A DNA stretch of 64,000 nucleotides, from NCBI RefSeq assembly GCF_000307165.1, contig NC_018704.1, positions 744,001-808,000 of the forward strand. The letters run 5' to 3'. The translations under genes and the position numbers were made by a program. Source of the stretch: Amphibacillus xylanus NBRC 15112. GTDB lineage: Bacteria; Bacillota; Bacilli; Bacillales; Amphibacillaceae. A model generated the notes under the pieces. That model was not told where the DNA came from and did not search any database. It saw only the letters and a program-made list of their open reading frames with translations. Positions 49,913-59,932 of the stretch are shown here, piece after piece (position 1 is the stretch's first letter; every line of letters begins with the position of its first letter).

Positions 49913-52534
49913 TTGAACAATAGGCAAAAAATCATGGGTACTATTATTGCACTATTAGCGATCATTGTCATCGTTGTTTTCGCTATCAATTCAGGCGACT
50001 CGACACCAGATGTTGACGATGAGGTGGCGGGTGAACCGGAAGTCGAAGAAGTGGAAACTGACGAAGAGATGACACCCACAGTGGTAAATAAAGAGTTAAT
50101 TGAAAATGGTGGATTTGAAGAGGGTGAATCCCCTTGGCTTAATTATCGTTCGGCACAAATTGAGGTTACAGATGAAGAAGCCCATAGTGGCTCACATAGT
50201 TTACTAGTAACTGATCGTGTCGCAACGGTTGATGGACCGCAACAACATATCACTGAAAAGGTGAGAGCTGGTGGGACTTATGAATTCTCAGCGATGGTCA
50301 AGTACGTTGATGGGCCTGATCAAAAAGGTTTTAATTTTAATATTCAAAATGGACCGAGTTGGGAAAATATTGATGTTATGGCAAGTTCGACGATTAAAAA
50401 AGGTGAGTGGGGCCTGATCGAAGGAACTTACACGATACCAGAAGATGCTGATTTATCACAGAATTTTATTTTCATAGAAACTACGTATGCAAACCCGGCA
50501 GATCCAGAAACGGATTTAATGGATTTTTATGTAGATGATGTCTCTTTTGTAGATATATCCGAACGACCAAATTTATTAAAGAATAGTGATTTTGAGGATG
50601 GTTTGGAGCCATGGACGAACTATGGTGATGCGAGTATAGAGGTTACTGATAAAGAATCTTATAGTGGAGCAAATAGTCTATTTATCTCTGATAGACAGCT
50701 TACGACGAATGGACCAAAGCAGGATATTACGGGAATGATCGAAACCGAAACAAACTATGAATTTTCTGCCTGGATAAAATATACGGATGGTCCAGATGAA
50801 AAAGAATTTAATTATAATATTCAGCATGGTTCTAGTTGGGAAGGTATTGAGGTTATGGCGTCCTCAACGATTACTAAGGGTGAGTGGGGTTTAATTGAAG
50901 GGACCTACACTGTTCCGGAAGATGCGGATCTATCTGAAACATTTATTTTTTTAGAAACCTCTTATGTTGATCCAGCAGATCCAGAAGTGGATTTAATGGA
51001 TTTTTATGTCGATAATGTGACTTTTGGTAAGTCGTTAAGAGCAGCGCCAAAAGGCGAAGAGCATGGGGCTATCCATGAAGGTACTGATGCAGTTGCTAAG
51101 CTACCGGGGAAACATAATCCATTAATTAGTCATAAGTTTGGTGCAGACCCAAATGTGTTAGCTTATGATGGAAGAGTTTATGTGTATTTAACGAATGATG
51201 AGTATGAGTATGATGCACTTGGAAATGTCATTGATAATACGTATGCTGGGATTAATACGATTACTGTAATTTCATCAGAGGATATGGTGAATTGGACAGA
51301 TCATGGTGCAGTGCCAGTTGCTGGTCCAAATGGTAAGGCACAGTGGGCGGTTAACTCTTGGGCTGTCGCAGTTGGAGTAAAGGAAATCGATGGTCAGGAT
51401 AAGTTTTTCATGTACTTTTCTAATAATGGATCAGGCATTGGTGTCTTACAAGCAGATTCTCCTTTAGGGCCATGGGAAGATCCAATTGGACGTCCATTAA
51501 TTGATGGAAGAACTCCAGGTACTGAAGGTGTGTTATGGATTTTTGATCCTGATATTTTAATCGATGATAATGGAGATGGTTACCTCTATTACGGTGGGGG
51601 AGTGCCAAGTAATGGTGGTGAACCTACGCAAGAGCAGGCAGAGCGTCCACAAACTGCTAGAGTGATTAAACTAAGCGATGATATGATCGCTACAGTAGGA
51701 GAGGCACAATTAATCGATTCACCTTTCCATTTTGAATCTAGCGGTATCCATAAATATAATGGTAAATATTATTACACGTACAGCACGAACTTCTCTGGAG
51801 ATCGAGGCGAAGACGATCCGGGTTATGCTGATATTGCTTATATGATGAGTGATCATCCGATGGGACCATTTACTTATCAAGGTGTTGCTTTAAGAAATGG
51901 TTTTGAGTTTTTTGGTGTCGGTGGTAACAACCATCAGGACTTCTTTGAGTTTAATGGTCATTCATATGTTGCCTATCATGCACAAACGTTAGGTGATGCT
52001 TTAGGTACTGTACAAGGCTATCGTTCACCACATATTAATAAGCTAGAATATGATGAAAACGGTAGAATTATTGATATTATTGCAAATATGGATGGAGTAG
52101 AACAACTGACAAACTTAAATCCATATCAAAGGGTTGAAGCTGAGACGATTGCGTGGAGTGCAGGTATCAAAACTGAAGAGTCGGAAGCGCCAGGAAGTAT
52201 TTTAGACGAACTTAATCTTCATGTCACAGATATTCATAATGGAAATTGGGTAGCTGTTTCACAAGTTGATTTTGGTGAAAATGGAGCGAAATCCTTTAAG
52301 GCAAATGTTGCAGCAACTGTTGGTGGTGCGATCGAGGTTCGTTTAGGTAGTACAGACGGTGAACTCATTGGAACACTGGAAGTTAGCCCAACTGGTGGTG
52401 AACAAGAGTGGGAGGTAATGGAAACAGATGTAACGAGCGTTTCAGGTGTTCATGATGTTTACTTTATCTTCACTGGCCAAGGAGAAGAGCATTTATTTAA
52501 CTTTGATTACTGGACATTTACAGAAGCGAACTAA
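49913..52534 (+). CDS. cell-surface GH43 hydrolase with two N-terminal CBMs
   Basis: An 873-residue protein: an N-terminal membrane anchor or uncleaved signal (about residues 6-26), an acidic linker, two tandem carbohydrate-binding-like repeats (about 58-214 and 218-370, strongly alike, each starting LLKNSDFE or LIENGGFE), a GH43 five-blade catalytic domain (about 400-715) with candidate residues Asp412 (GADPN), Asp545 (FDPD) and Glu608 (HFESSG), and a CBM6-like C-terminal domain. GH43 enzymes of this layout remove arabinose or xylose from arabinoxylan. A TTG start follows GGAGG by 7 bases; the ATG two codons upstream is too close to the site. Confidence 0.85.
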   Translation: MNNRQKIMGTIIALLAIIVIVVFAINSGDSTPDVDDEVAGEPEVEEVETDEEMTPTVVNKELIENGGFEEGESPWLNYRSAQIEVTDEEAHSGSHSLLVTDRVATVDGPQQHITEKVRAGGTYEFSAMVKYVDGPDQKGFNFNIQNGPSWENIDVMASSTIKKGEWGLIEGTYTIPEDADLSQNFIFIETTYANPADPETDLMDFYVDDVSFVDISERPNLLKNSDFEDGLEPWTNYGDASIEVTDKESYSGANSLFISDRQLTTNGPKQDITGMIETETNYEFSAWIKYTDGPDEKEFNYNIQHGSSWEGIEVMASSTITKGEWGLIEGTYTVPEDADLSETFIFLETSYVDPADPEVDLMDFYVDNVTFGKSLRAAPKGEEHGAIHEGTDAVAKLPGKHNPLISHKFGADPNVLAYDGRVYVYLTNDEYEYDALGNVIDNTYAGINTITVISSEDMVNWTDHGAVPVAGPNGKAQWAVNSWAVAVGVKEIDGQDKFFMYFSNNGSGIGVLQADSPLGPWEDPIGRPLIDGRTPGTEGVLWIFDPDILIDDNGDGYLYYGGGVPSNGGEPTQEQAERPQTARVIKLSDDMIATVGEAQLIDSPFHFESSGIHKYNGKYYYTYSTNFSGDRGEDDPGYADIAYMMSDHPMGPFTYQGVALRNGFEFFGVGGNNHQDFFEFNGHSYVAYHAQTLGDALGTVQGYRSPHINKLEYDENGRIIDIIANMDGVEQLTNLNPYQRVEAETIAWSAGIKTEESEAPGSILDELNLHVTDIHNGNWVAVSQVDFGENGAKSFKANVAATVGGAIEVRLGSTDGELIGTLEVSPTGGEQEWEVMETDVTSVSGVHDVYFIFTGQGEEHLFNFDYWTFTEAN

Positions 52535-52545
52535 ATAGAGAAGAT

Positions 52546-52597
52546 AAAAATACTAGCTATTAAGTTTAAGAACTTGATAGCTAGTATTGTTTTTTCG
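52546..52597. terminator. terminator between convergent GH43 and GH3 genes
   Basis: AATACTAGCTATTAAGTT and AACTTGATAGCTAGTATT form a long stem, followed by GTTTTTT. Confidence 0.85.
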
Positions 52598-52598
52598 A

Positions 52599-55376
52599 CT
52601 AATCTAATTTAACAAACTGAACCGCTTCAATCTCAATCCCTGGTTTTGTAAAATCTAAGCTTAATTCATATAAACCGGCTTCAAGTTCAATTTTTGGTAA
52701 TTTTCGCTTAACTATTTTGCCATCTGTTCCGTTTGTTTGAGCGGTTGCTACGATTTGCCCGTTGATCACAATGTTACAAGCTGTTTGGGCAAGATCATTT
52801 CCCGGTGATGACAGATCAACAAACATTCGGTATTCACCAGCTACTTCAACTTTAAAAACAATCGTTCCGGTTGGGTTTGGTGTCACTAAATCATTTGTTG
52901 CTAAACTTTGGACATCCTCTGGCTCTACCAGCTTTGTCGGAGCCAATTTTCCAAACGAGTCATCAAAAGTTTGCTTTCGATTAAATACAGGTGCCTCAAT
53001 TAAAAATTTACAAATATTAATCGCCGATCGTTGCAATTCACCACGTGTTAACGTGCCAGCCTCTAACGCTTCGATCGTCCGGTCCTCACTCGCATTCACT
53101 TCGGCACCATAGTTCGGTACAACCATATAGAGATCATTTTGTGCCCGAATCATATGATGAGTATTGCTCCGATCAGCTTTGCCCGCTTCAATTGGATCGT
53201 TCATATGTGCCCACCAATCAGTCATTACAATCCCATCAAAGCCCCATTCGCCACGTAGAATCGTTGTGTTGAGGTCATAATTGGATGCCGACCAGTGCCC
53301 ATTGATTGGGTTATATGCTGTCATCATCCCTTTAGCGCCACCTTCTTTAACGATCATCTCAAACCCTTTTAAGTAAAGTTCACGTAATGCACGTTCAGAA
53401 ACAACGGCATCGACTTTCGTACGTGATTGTTCTTGGTTATTGGCTGCAAAGTGCTTTGGCGTTGCATGTGCGCCACCTTTAACAATCCCACGTGAAGTTG
53501 CAATTGCCATCACACCAGTTAAAAATGGATCCTCAGAAAAATATTCGAAATTACGCCCATTAAGCGGATGGCGTCTTAAGTTCATTCCAGGCCCTAATAA
53601 CAAATCAATTTGATTGCGCACAAGCTCTTTTCCTTCATAAACGTAAAGCTCTTCAACTAAAGCTTGATCCCAAGTTGCGGCGAGTAATGTCCCGATTGGC
53701 ACTTGGGTTGCCTTTTGTCCCGTATCCATCCGAATTCCAGACGGCCCGTCCGCCGTACAAGCAACAGGTAGCCCATAGTTTAATAGTGAATCACTGACAC
53801 CACCAAACGCTGAAGCCGTTCCAGGTGTGACAAGCGGACTAACCATTCCTTCACCGCGAACGAGCGTCGCTAAATCTTGGTCGGAAAATTGCGCGACAAA
53901 CGTTTCAATCGCTACTTTTCCTTCAGCAACATCCTGTAATGTGTAGCCCTGATCACCCGTTTGTTCAAGAGACTCTGGCATTCTCGCTTCAATTCGTTCT
54001 TTGATTGAAATTTGTCGAGTCGGTACATCAACATAAGTCTCTTGATAGCGCCCATCAGCTAATTTTTCACCCGGCTTAAGTCGCTTAAATGCTTCGACTG
54101 GAGCTAACGCCTCCTCTAGTTGTTCGACTAAACGTGTTTCTGAAACAAGATAACCTGCTTTCCCATCAACTTCAACTCGCTCTGTTTGTCTGACGCTTGA
54201 TCCAATATGAAATAAATAATCACCAGCCTCAAGCACATAAGCTGACCGATAACCCGTCACCCCAGCATCATCATAAGAAGCAAACGAATCGACCGCACAA
54301 CGTAACGTCAATACTTCAGATTCACCAGGCTGTAGCAACTTTGTTTTTGCAAAAGCAACAAGTGAACGTGACGGCTGCCCAAGCTCGCCTTGTGGCGCTT
54401 CGAGATAGACTTGAACGACTTCTTTTCCTGAAAAATTCTCCCCAGTATTTTTAACGGTTACTTCAAATTCGATCTGTTCCGCCCCATCGATGAGAACTGT
54501 TTGTCCAGGTGCACAGTCGAGTTTAAAGGTCGTATACGATAAGCCAAAGCCAAATGGAAACTGAACTTTTTCTGGTGCAAATGTTTCAAAGTAGCGATAG
54601 CCAACATAAATATCTTCGGCATAAATATTTTTCAGGTCATCCCCATAATTTGCTGTTGCTGGATAATCATCGATCGAATAGGCGATTGTATCTGGTAGCT
54701 TTCCACTCGGTGTGACCTCACCAACAAGTACGTCACTTGCTGCACGTCCACCTTCCATCCCACCATGCCATGTATAAATTAATGCTTGAATTGGATAATC
54801 TTGCATCCAACTCGTATCGATAATATTTGAGGTATTTAAGACGACAACGACACGATTAAAATGGTCAGTTACGCGTTTAATCATTGTCAGCTCATCATCT
54901 GTCAATAAATAGCTCCCTTGTTCAGCAGCATTATCTTGATCTTCACCAGCTGTTCGACCAATCACAATCACTGCCTTGTCTGACTCGTCACTCGCTTGTT
55001 TGACGATTTTCTCAGTCAGGGGCATTTCTTTTTGATGCCAAGGTTCAGCAGCCCAACCGCCACCGCCATTATCAAATGGATTGTCTTTAATCCATGCTTG
55101 ATAAATTGCTGCTAAGTTTTCATTGATTTCGAGATGATTTTTTTCGCGTAAACTATCAATTAGGTTTGTTGTATAGCTGACGTTCACACTTCCACCAGAG
55201 CCTGTTCCACTGCGGTAATAGTCACTTTGCACGCGCCCAAAAACTGAGACGCGTTCACCTTGTTGAAGCGGTAATGTGGCGTGATCATTTTTTAACAAAA
55301 CAGCACCGTCAGCGGCAACTTGACGACTAAATTCAGCAAATCCTTCTAATGGTACTCCGATTAATTGATTATTCAT
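52599..55376 (-). CDS. GH3 glycosidase with swapped domain order
   Basis: A 925-residue GH3 enzyme whose domains are permuted. The alpha/beta sandwich normally at the C-terminus comes first (about 15-265: ADGAVLLKNDHATLPL, WHGGMEGGRAASDVLVGEV), then a fibronectin-III-like domain (about 300-400), then the TIM barrel (about 490-800: DGPSGIRMDTG, HATPKHFAANNQEQSR) with the nucleophile Asp720 in IVMTDWW, then a C-terminal beta-sandwich (about 835-925). Such an order is known in some rumen-bacterial GH3 beta-glucosidases. Likely substrates are beta-glucosides or beta-xylosides. No signal peptide. The ATG lies 8 bases after GGAGG. Confidence 0.9.
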   Translation of the reverse strand: MNNQLIGVPLEGFAEFSRQVAADGAVLLKNDHATLPLQQGERVSVFGRVQSDYYRSGTGSGGSVNVSYTTNLIDSLREKNHLEINENLAAIYQAWIKDNPFDNGGGGWAAEPWHQKEMPLTEKIVKQASDESDKAVIVIGRTAGEDQDNAAEQGSYLLTDDELTMIKRVTDHFNRVVVVLNTSNIIDTSWMQDYPIQALIYTWHGGMEGGRAASDVLVGEVTPSGKLPDTIAYSIDDYPATANYGDDLKNIYAEDIYVGYRYFETFAPEKVQFPFGFGLSYTTFKLDCAPGQTVLIDGAEQIEFEVTVKNTGENFSGKEVVQVYLEAPQGELGQPSRSLVAFAKTKLLQPGESEVLTLRCAVDSFASYDDAGVTGYRSAYVLEAGDYLFHIGSSVRQTERVEVDGKAGYLVSETRLVEQLEEALAPVEAFKRLKPGEKLADGRYQETYVDVPTRQISIKERIEARMPESLEQTGDQGYTLQDVAEGKVAIETFVAQFSDQDLATLVRGEGMVSPLVTPGTASAFGGVSDSLLNYGLPVACTADGPSGIRMDTGQKATQVPIGTLLAATWDQALVEELYVYEGKELVRNQIDLLLGPGMNLRRHPLNGRNFEYFSEDPFLTGVMAIATSRGIVKGGAHATPKHFAANNQEQSRTKVDAVVSERALRELYLKGFEMIVKEGGAKGMMTAYNPINGHWSASNYDLNTTILRGEWGFDGIVMTDWWAHMNDPIEAGKADRSNTHHMIRAQNDLYMVVPNYGAEVNASEDRTIEALEAGTLTRGELQRSAINICKFLIEAPVFNRKQTFDDSFGKLAPTKLVEPEDVQSLATNDLVTPNPTGTIVFKVEVAGEYRMFVDLSSPGNDLAQTACNIVINGQIVATAQTNGTDGKIVKRKLPKIELEAGLYELSLDFTKPGIEIEAVQFVKLD

Positions 55377-55426
55377 TAGTCATACCTCCAATAGATAAAA
55401 ATAAACGATCTCTCTACTAGCTTATC

Positions 55427-55440
55427 AGAAAACGGTTACA
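55427..55440 (-). promoter_or_regulatory. cre-like site upstream of GH3
   Basis: On the minus strand, TGTAACCGTTTTCT matches the CcpA operator pattern, about 50 bases before the GH3 start. Confidence 0.55.
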
Positions 55441-55648
55441 TTTAATACATAAATAAGTAGAGGTGAAAACTAGTGATAAAGAGAGATTGACTAAACGATA
55501 AAGTAATAAACTTTAAAAACAACTGGCAATTTTCATTAAAACCTTGTATAAATAGTGATGAAGTATGGTTCCGAGTGGGTTTACTTCACAGGAAAGAGCA
55601 AAAATGGTTTATAATCAGCTAGACAAATATTTATTCGCTTGATATAAT

Positions 55649-55770
55649 TTGACACAAATAAATGAGAATTAATTAAATTAATTTACCAAAGTATTTATTT
55701 GGGTTTATTAGTTAATATTGAACGATGGATTAAGGTTATTTAAAGTGTTGCCTTTTTGTAAGCGTTAACA
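55649..55770 (+). promoter_or_regulatory. GH95 promoter region with full cre site
   Basis: TTGACA at 55649-55654 could be a -35 element, with AT-rich sequence 17 bases on. TGTAAGCGTTAACA at 55757-55770 fits the CcpA operator at every conserved position and lies 66 bases before the gene. The rest of 55377-55835 holds no gene. Confidence 0.6.
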
Positions 55771-55835
55771 AATAATTTAATAGAGTAGTAGAAATTTAGG
55801 CTAATTTAATAATGTGAAGAAGGGATGAACATTCA

Positions 55836-58109
55836 ATGACGATTAAGACAGATCAAGTTCCTTTAAAAGGTATTTGGCATGATCAGCCTGCAAAGAAATG
55901 GGAAGAGGCCTATTTATCGGGAAATGGCGAAATGGGTCTATTAGTTTTTGGTGATCCGAAAGAGGAGACGTTGATTGGGAATCATGCGCAATTGTTTTTA
56001 CCGATGGGAAATCAATTTGTCGTGCCTGATTTGAGAGAAGAATTACCTGAATTTAGACGGATTATTAAAGAGCAAGGCTATCAGAAAGGATTAGCGTTTC
56101 ATTATCAAAAAGCGGTTGAAAAAGGCTACCCTGGCTTAACGATGAGTGATCCATACACCCCCGCATTTCAACTTCAAATCAAAACCGGTGTTAGGGCAGT
56201 GTCCGATTATTGGAAAAGTATTGATTACCAAACAGGTGAAATAACTGTTAATTACCAAGCGGATCAATCGACTTATCAAAGTCGTTCGTTTGTTTCACGT
56301 GCAGATGGAGTGATTGTTTATCAATTAAAGACGACTGCTGATCAATTTCAGGTTGAATTAGAACCGGCTATTTTTCAAGAACCTGAATTAGATGGACGGT
56401 TAGTTTGGACCGATACTGGTTTTCGTTTGGATTATCATTATACAAAAGGAGCTGGTGGTTATACGACTGTCGCTCAAGTTATCGCTCCAAATGCGACAAT
56501 TGAAACGGATCAAGACCGGATGATGATTAGTCATACAGATCAGTTATTATTAATGATTAAAATTTACCCTGAGTTAACTAACCAGCAGGTTGATTGGTCT
56601 CGAGGGCTCTATGAGCCATTATTTAATCGGCATCAGGCACTTCATCAGGAGTTGTTTGATCGGGTTGAGCTTAAATTAACAACCGATTATGAACGTGGTC
56701 GTAGTTTTCAAGATTTAATGTCAGAGGCACAATCATCAGAGGGCTTACCAAAGGCATTAATTGAAAAGATCTATGATGCTGGCCGTTATATGTATATTTG
56801 TAGTGCGGGTGTATCGACTCCTAATCTTCAAGGGATTTGGAGTGGTACGTTCCATCCAGCGTGGAGTGGTGATTACACATTTGATACGAACGTCCAGCTT
56901 TCAATTGCCTCGGCCTTAACGAGTCATTTAGAAGAAGGGCTTCATGGCTTATTCAATTTAATTGATTCTTTATTGCCCGGTTTTCGAGAAAATGCAAAAT
57001 ATTATTTTGATGCTAGAGGGATCGTGGCTCCAGCGCATGCAAGTAATTATGGACAACATCTCCATTGGAATGAGGAGTGGCCCCTTCAAATTTGGACGTG
57101 TGGCGCGGGCTGGTTAGGTCATTGGTATTTTCAATATTATCGATTTACAGGAGATCGATCGTTTCTGAAAAATATAGCTGTTCCGTATTTAGAAGAGGTG
57201 GCCTTATTTTATCAAGATTTCCTCATTGAGGATGAAGATGGCACTTACCGCTTTACACCGTCTTATTCGGCAGAAAATGGCGCTGCTGACAATGCGACAC
57301 AAGATGTGGCTGTGGCCAAAGAAGTATTAAGTAATTTGATCGAGAGTTATCAAATTTTAGCGATTGAAACAGATAAAATAGAACATTGGCAAAATATGCT
57401 TGATCGGTTGCCAGCCTATCAAATAAATCAGGAAGGTGCTTTAAAGGAATGGCTAACTCCTGATAAGGGAGAAAATTATAACCATCGTCACTTTTCACAT
57501 TTGTATCCGATCTTTCAAAGTCGTGAATTTACTGCAGAAACAAATCCGCAAATGTTTAAGGCGAGTCGAGTTGCCTTTGAAAAACGTTTAGAAGCATGGC
57601 TCTTGAATGAAGAGGGGGAAACAACTTCAACACATGGTCGAATGCATACGGCCTTATGTGCGACACAATTCCATATGCCTGAATTAATTAAAGAAGTGAT
57701 CATGCTCGTGATTAACAACAATTGTTTCTATCCTTCATTGATGATGAGTCACTATGACAATCAAGAAGTGTTTAATGTCGATGGAAATGGTGCATTTCCA
57801 CAAGTAATCCATGAAATGCTCGTTGATTATCATCATGACACATTATATTTACTGCAAGCTTTACCATCTGATCTTGATTGTGGGGAGCTAGCCGGTGTGC
57901 GATTACCAGATCAAATGACAGTTAGAAAATTAAAGTGGGATTTAAAGAAAAGTAAAGTTCAGCTGTCATTAATAAGTAAGATCGATAAACAACTGAAACT
58001 GAAATTACCACTCCATCCAAATGCAAAGTTAAATCATCAGTTGCAAGAAGATTTTAGCTTAAATTTAGTAGCAAATGAACTAAAAACGATTGAAATAAAG
58101 TTGGCATAA
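55836..58109 (+). CDS. GH95 alpha-L-fucosidase/galactosidase-type enzyme
   Basis: A 757-residue protein of the GH95 layout: an N-terminal beta-sandwich (WEEAYLSGNGEMGLLVFGDP), an (alpha/alpha)6 catalytic barrel with TPNLQGIWSGTFHPAWSGDY, HLHWNEEWPLQIWTCGAGW, ENYNHRHFSHLYPIF, THGRMH and NGAFPQVIHEML, and a short C-terminal beta-domain. GH95 members remove terminal alpha-L-fucose or alpha-L-galactose from plant glycans. No signal peptide, so it works inside the cell. The gene is 23 bases upstream of a histidine kinase gene, probably in the same operon. Confidence 0.88.
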   Translation: MTIKTDQVPLKGIWHDQPAKKWEEAYLSGNGEMGLLVFGDPKEETLIGNHAQLFLPMGNQFVVPDLREELPEFRRIIKEQGYQKGLAFHYQKAVEKGYPGLTMSDPYTPAFQLQIKTGVRAVSDYWKSIDYQTGEITVNYQADQSTYQSRSFVSRADGVIVYQLKTTADQFQVELEPAIFQEPELDGRLVWTDTGFRLDYHYTKGAGGYTTVAQVIAPNATIETDQDRMMISHTDQLLLMIKIYPELTNQQVDWSRGLYEPLFNRHQALHQELFDRVELKLTTDYERGRSFQDLMSEAQSSEGLPKALIEKIYDAGRYMYICSAGVSTPNLQGIWSGTFHPAWSGDYTFDTNVQLSIASALTSHLEEGLHGLFNLIDSLLPGFRENAKYYFDARGIVAPAHASNYGQHLHWNEEWPLQIWTCGAGWLGHWYFQYYRFTGDRSFLKNIAVPYLEEVALFYQDFLIEDEDGTYRFTPSYSAENGAADNATQDVAVAKEVLSNLIESYQILAIETDKIEHWQNMLDRLPAYQINQEGALKEWLTPDKGENYNHRHFSHLYPIFQSREFTAETNPQMFKASRVAFEKRLEAWLLNEEGETTSTHGRMHTALCATQFHMPELIKEVIMLVINNNCFYPSLMMSHYDNQEVFNVDGNGAFPQVIHEMLVDYHHDTLYLLQALPSDLDCGELAGVRLPDQMTVRKLKWDLKKSKVQLSLISKIDKQLKLKLPLHPNAKLNHQLQEDFSLNLVANELKTIEIKLA

Positions 58110-58132
58110 TTTTTTACAGGGAGGTATTTAAC

Positions 58133-59917
58133 ATGCGATGGCTTAAAGGGCAGATTTTAAATTTAAAATTTAGTCATAAGTTGATGGGTGTCTACCTCCT
58201 TGTCACAGCGATTCCAATCATCTTTGTTGGCGTTTATTTAAATGTCGGGATGCGAAACGTTATGCTTAATAACGCCATTTTTGAAACAGAATCAAATTTA
58301 GATAAAATTGAAATCCGCCTCGATACAGTTTTAAGTCGAATTACACAAATTTCAGATTTAATCTATATTAGCCGTGATATGAATTTGTTGCTCAACCAAG
58401 AATATGAGACAACGTTAGATATGTATAATGCCTATTCAAACTATCCAGTTTTTGATGATTACCTAAAATATTATGATGAGGTTGAAACGATACAATTTTA
58501 TATGACGAGTCCAATGATCACGAATTCCTATTTCATTCATGCAGATGAGAAAATAAGTAGCGAAGAATGGTATCAAGAAGCAGTTAATAACCGAAGCAAG
58601 ATTAATTGGATTATTAAAGAAGAGCAGTGGACAGGCAAGCCGTATCTAACTTTAACACGATCAGTTTATGGTGAAAGGGATCAATTTTTAGGTGTCCTAG
58701 CTATCTATCTTTCTCAAGAAAAATTAAAGGAAATTGTTGATAGTGAAATTCATGACGTTTTTATTGTTTTAGATGAAGAATGGATTATTTACAACCACAA
58801 TCAAGAATTATTGTTTACTTATCCGGATTTTTTAAATGGCTTACCTGAAAATGATCTCGAAACTCAGTTGTATGATTATCATTATCGTGGTGAAGATGTC
58901 ACAATTAATCTCCGTCGCCTTCAACCAAAAAAGAGCTTAATTAATGAGTTCCAAATAGCAACAATTATTCCTATAGAAACGTTGTTGGAGCAACCTAATG
59001 CAATATTTACCCGGGGTTATTGGATTATCTTCCTTGCCCTTGTGATCTCAATGTTCTCTTTCTGGTTATTTAGTCAAGTGTTTGATTCAAGAATTAACGT
59101 TTTAAAGCATGCGATGACGAAAGTTGCCCGTGGTGAATTTAATATTAGACCTAAGATTAAAGGTGGTGACGAGATTGGTGAGGCGTACGGAGAATTATAC
59201 CAAACGTCGCAGAGTTTACAAAAGTTAATTGATGAAGTTTATGTGCATAAAATCAAGGAAGAACGATGGCGTCGCCAACAAAAAGAATCAGAATTTAAAA
59301 TGCTATCTAGTCAGATTAATCCACACTTTTTATATAACACATTAGAAATGATCCGAATGAAAGCGATCGTTAATCAAGATAAAGAAGTAGCGACATTGAT
59401 TCGAAAGTTAAGCAAAATGATGCGTTCAGCATTAGAACGAACAGATCGCCCAGTGCCATTAACGGATGAGCTTGATTTAATTAATACCTATTTAGAAATT
59501 CAGCAAATGCGTTTTGGTGATAAATTGACTTATCAAATAAACATTGACGGTGAATTTTCAGAATATACAATTTTTCCATTGATTATTCAACCACTAGTTG
59601 AAAATGCAATCATCCATGGACTCGAACCTAAAATGGGTTTAGGGGAAATAATTATTTCAGTTGTCCCTAATCACGATCAATTAAAAATCAGTGTTTATGA
59701 TAACGGTGTAGGAATGACAGCCCATCAACTTGAAGAGTTAAAAAAACGCCTCGATCTAGAGGAAGACTTTTCTGGAAAACAAATTGGCGTCCGAAATGTT
59801 CATCAACGGATTAAGCTCTATTATGGTGATGCGTATGGATTAACGATTTCAAGTCAGTTCAATGTTGGAACAACTCTGATGATTACACTTCCATTAGATC
59901 AGAAGAATAACTATTAA
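58133..59917 (+). CDS. YesM-type sensor histidine kinase
   Basis: A 594-residue kinase: spans at about residues 17-38 and 288-310 frame a large extracellular dCACHE-like sensor, then a HAMP linker, the His_kinase box with SSQINPHFLYNTLEMIRMKA (phospho-acceptor His) and a HATPase domain (LVENAIIHGLEPK, VYDNGVGM). GGAGG precedes the ATG. It is paired with the AraC-type regulator 16 bases downstream. YesMN-type systems usually sense extracellular oligosaccharides. Confidence 0.9.
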   Translation: MRWLKGQILNLKFSHKLMGVYLLVTAIPIIFVGVYLNVGMRNVMLNNAIFETESNLDKIEIRLDTVLSRITQISDLIYISRDMNLLLNQEYETTLDMYNAYSNYPVFDDYLKYYDEVETIQFYMTSPMITNSYFIHADEKISSEEWYQEAVNNRSKINWIIKEEQWTGKPYLTLTRSVYGERDQFLGVLAIYLSQEKLKEIVDSEIHDVFIVLDEEWIIYNHNQELLFTYPDFLNGLPENDLETQLYDYHYRGEDVTINLRRLQPKKSLINEFQIATIIPIETLLEQPNAIFTRGYWIIFLALVISMFSFWLFSQVFDSRINVLKHAMTKVARGEFNIRPKIKGGDEIGEAYGELYQTSQSLQKLIDEVYVHKIKEERWRRQQKESEFKMLSSQINPHFLYNTLEMIRMKAIVNQDKEVATLIRKLSKMMRSALERTDRPVPLTDELDLINTYLEIQQMRFGDKLTYQINIDGEFSEYTIFPLIIQPLVENAIIHGLEPKMGLGEIIISVVPNHDQLKISVYDNGVGMTAHQLEELKKRLDLEEDFSGKQIGVRNVHQRIKLYYGDAYGLTISSQFNVGTTLMITLPLDQKNNY

Positions 59918-59932
59918 AGGTAGGGATAAATC

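Noticed and set aside
53045-53272. Plus-strand open frames inside the GH3 gene
   Set aside because: They are antisense shadows of a 925-codon gene with clear GH3 motifs.
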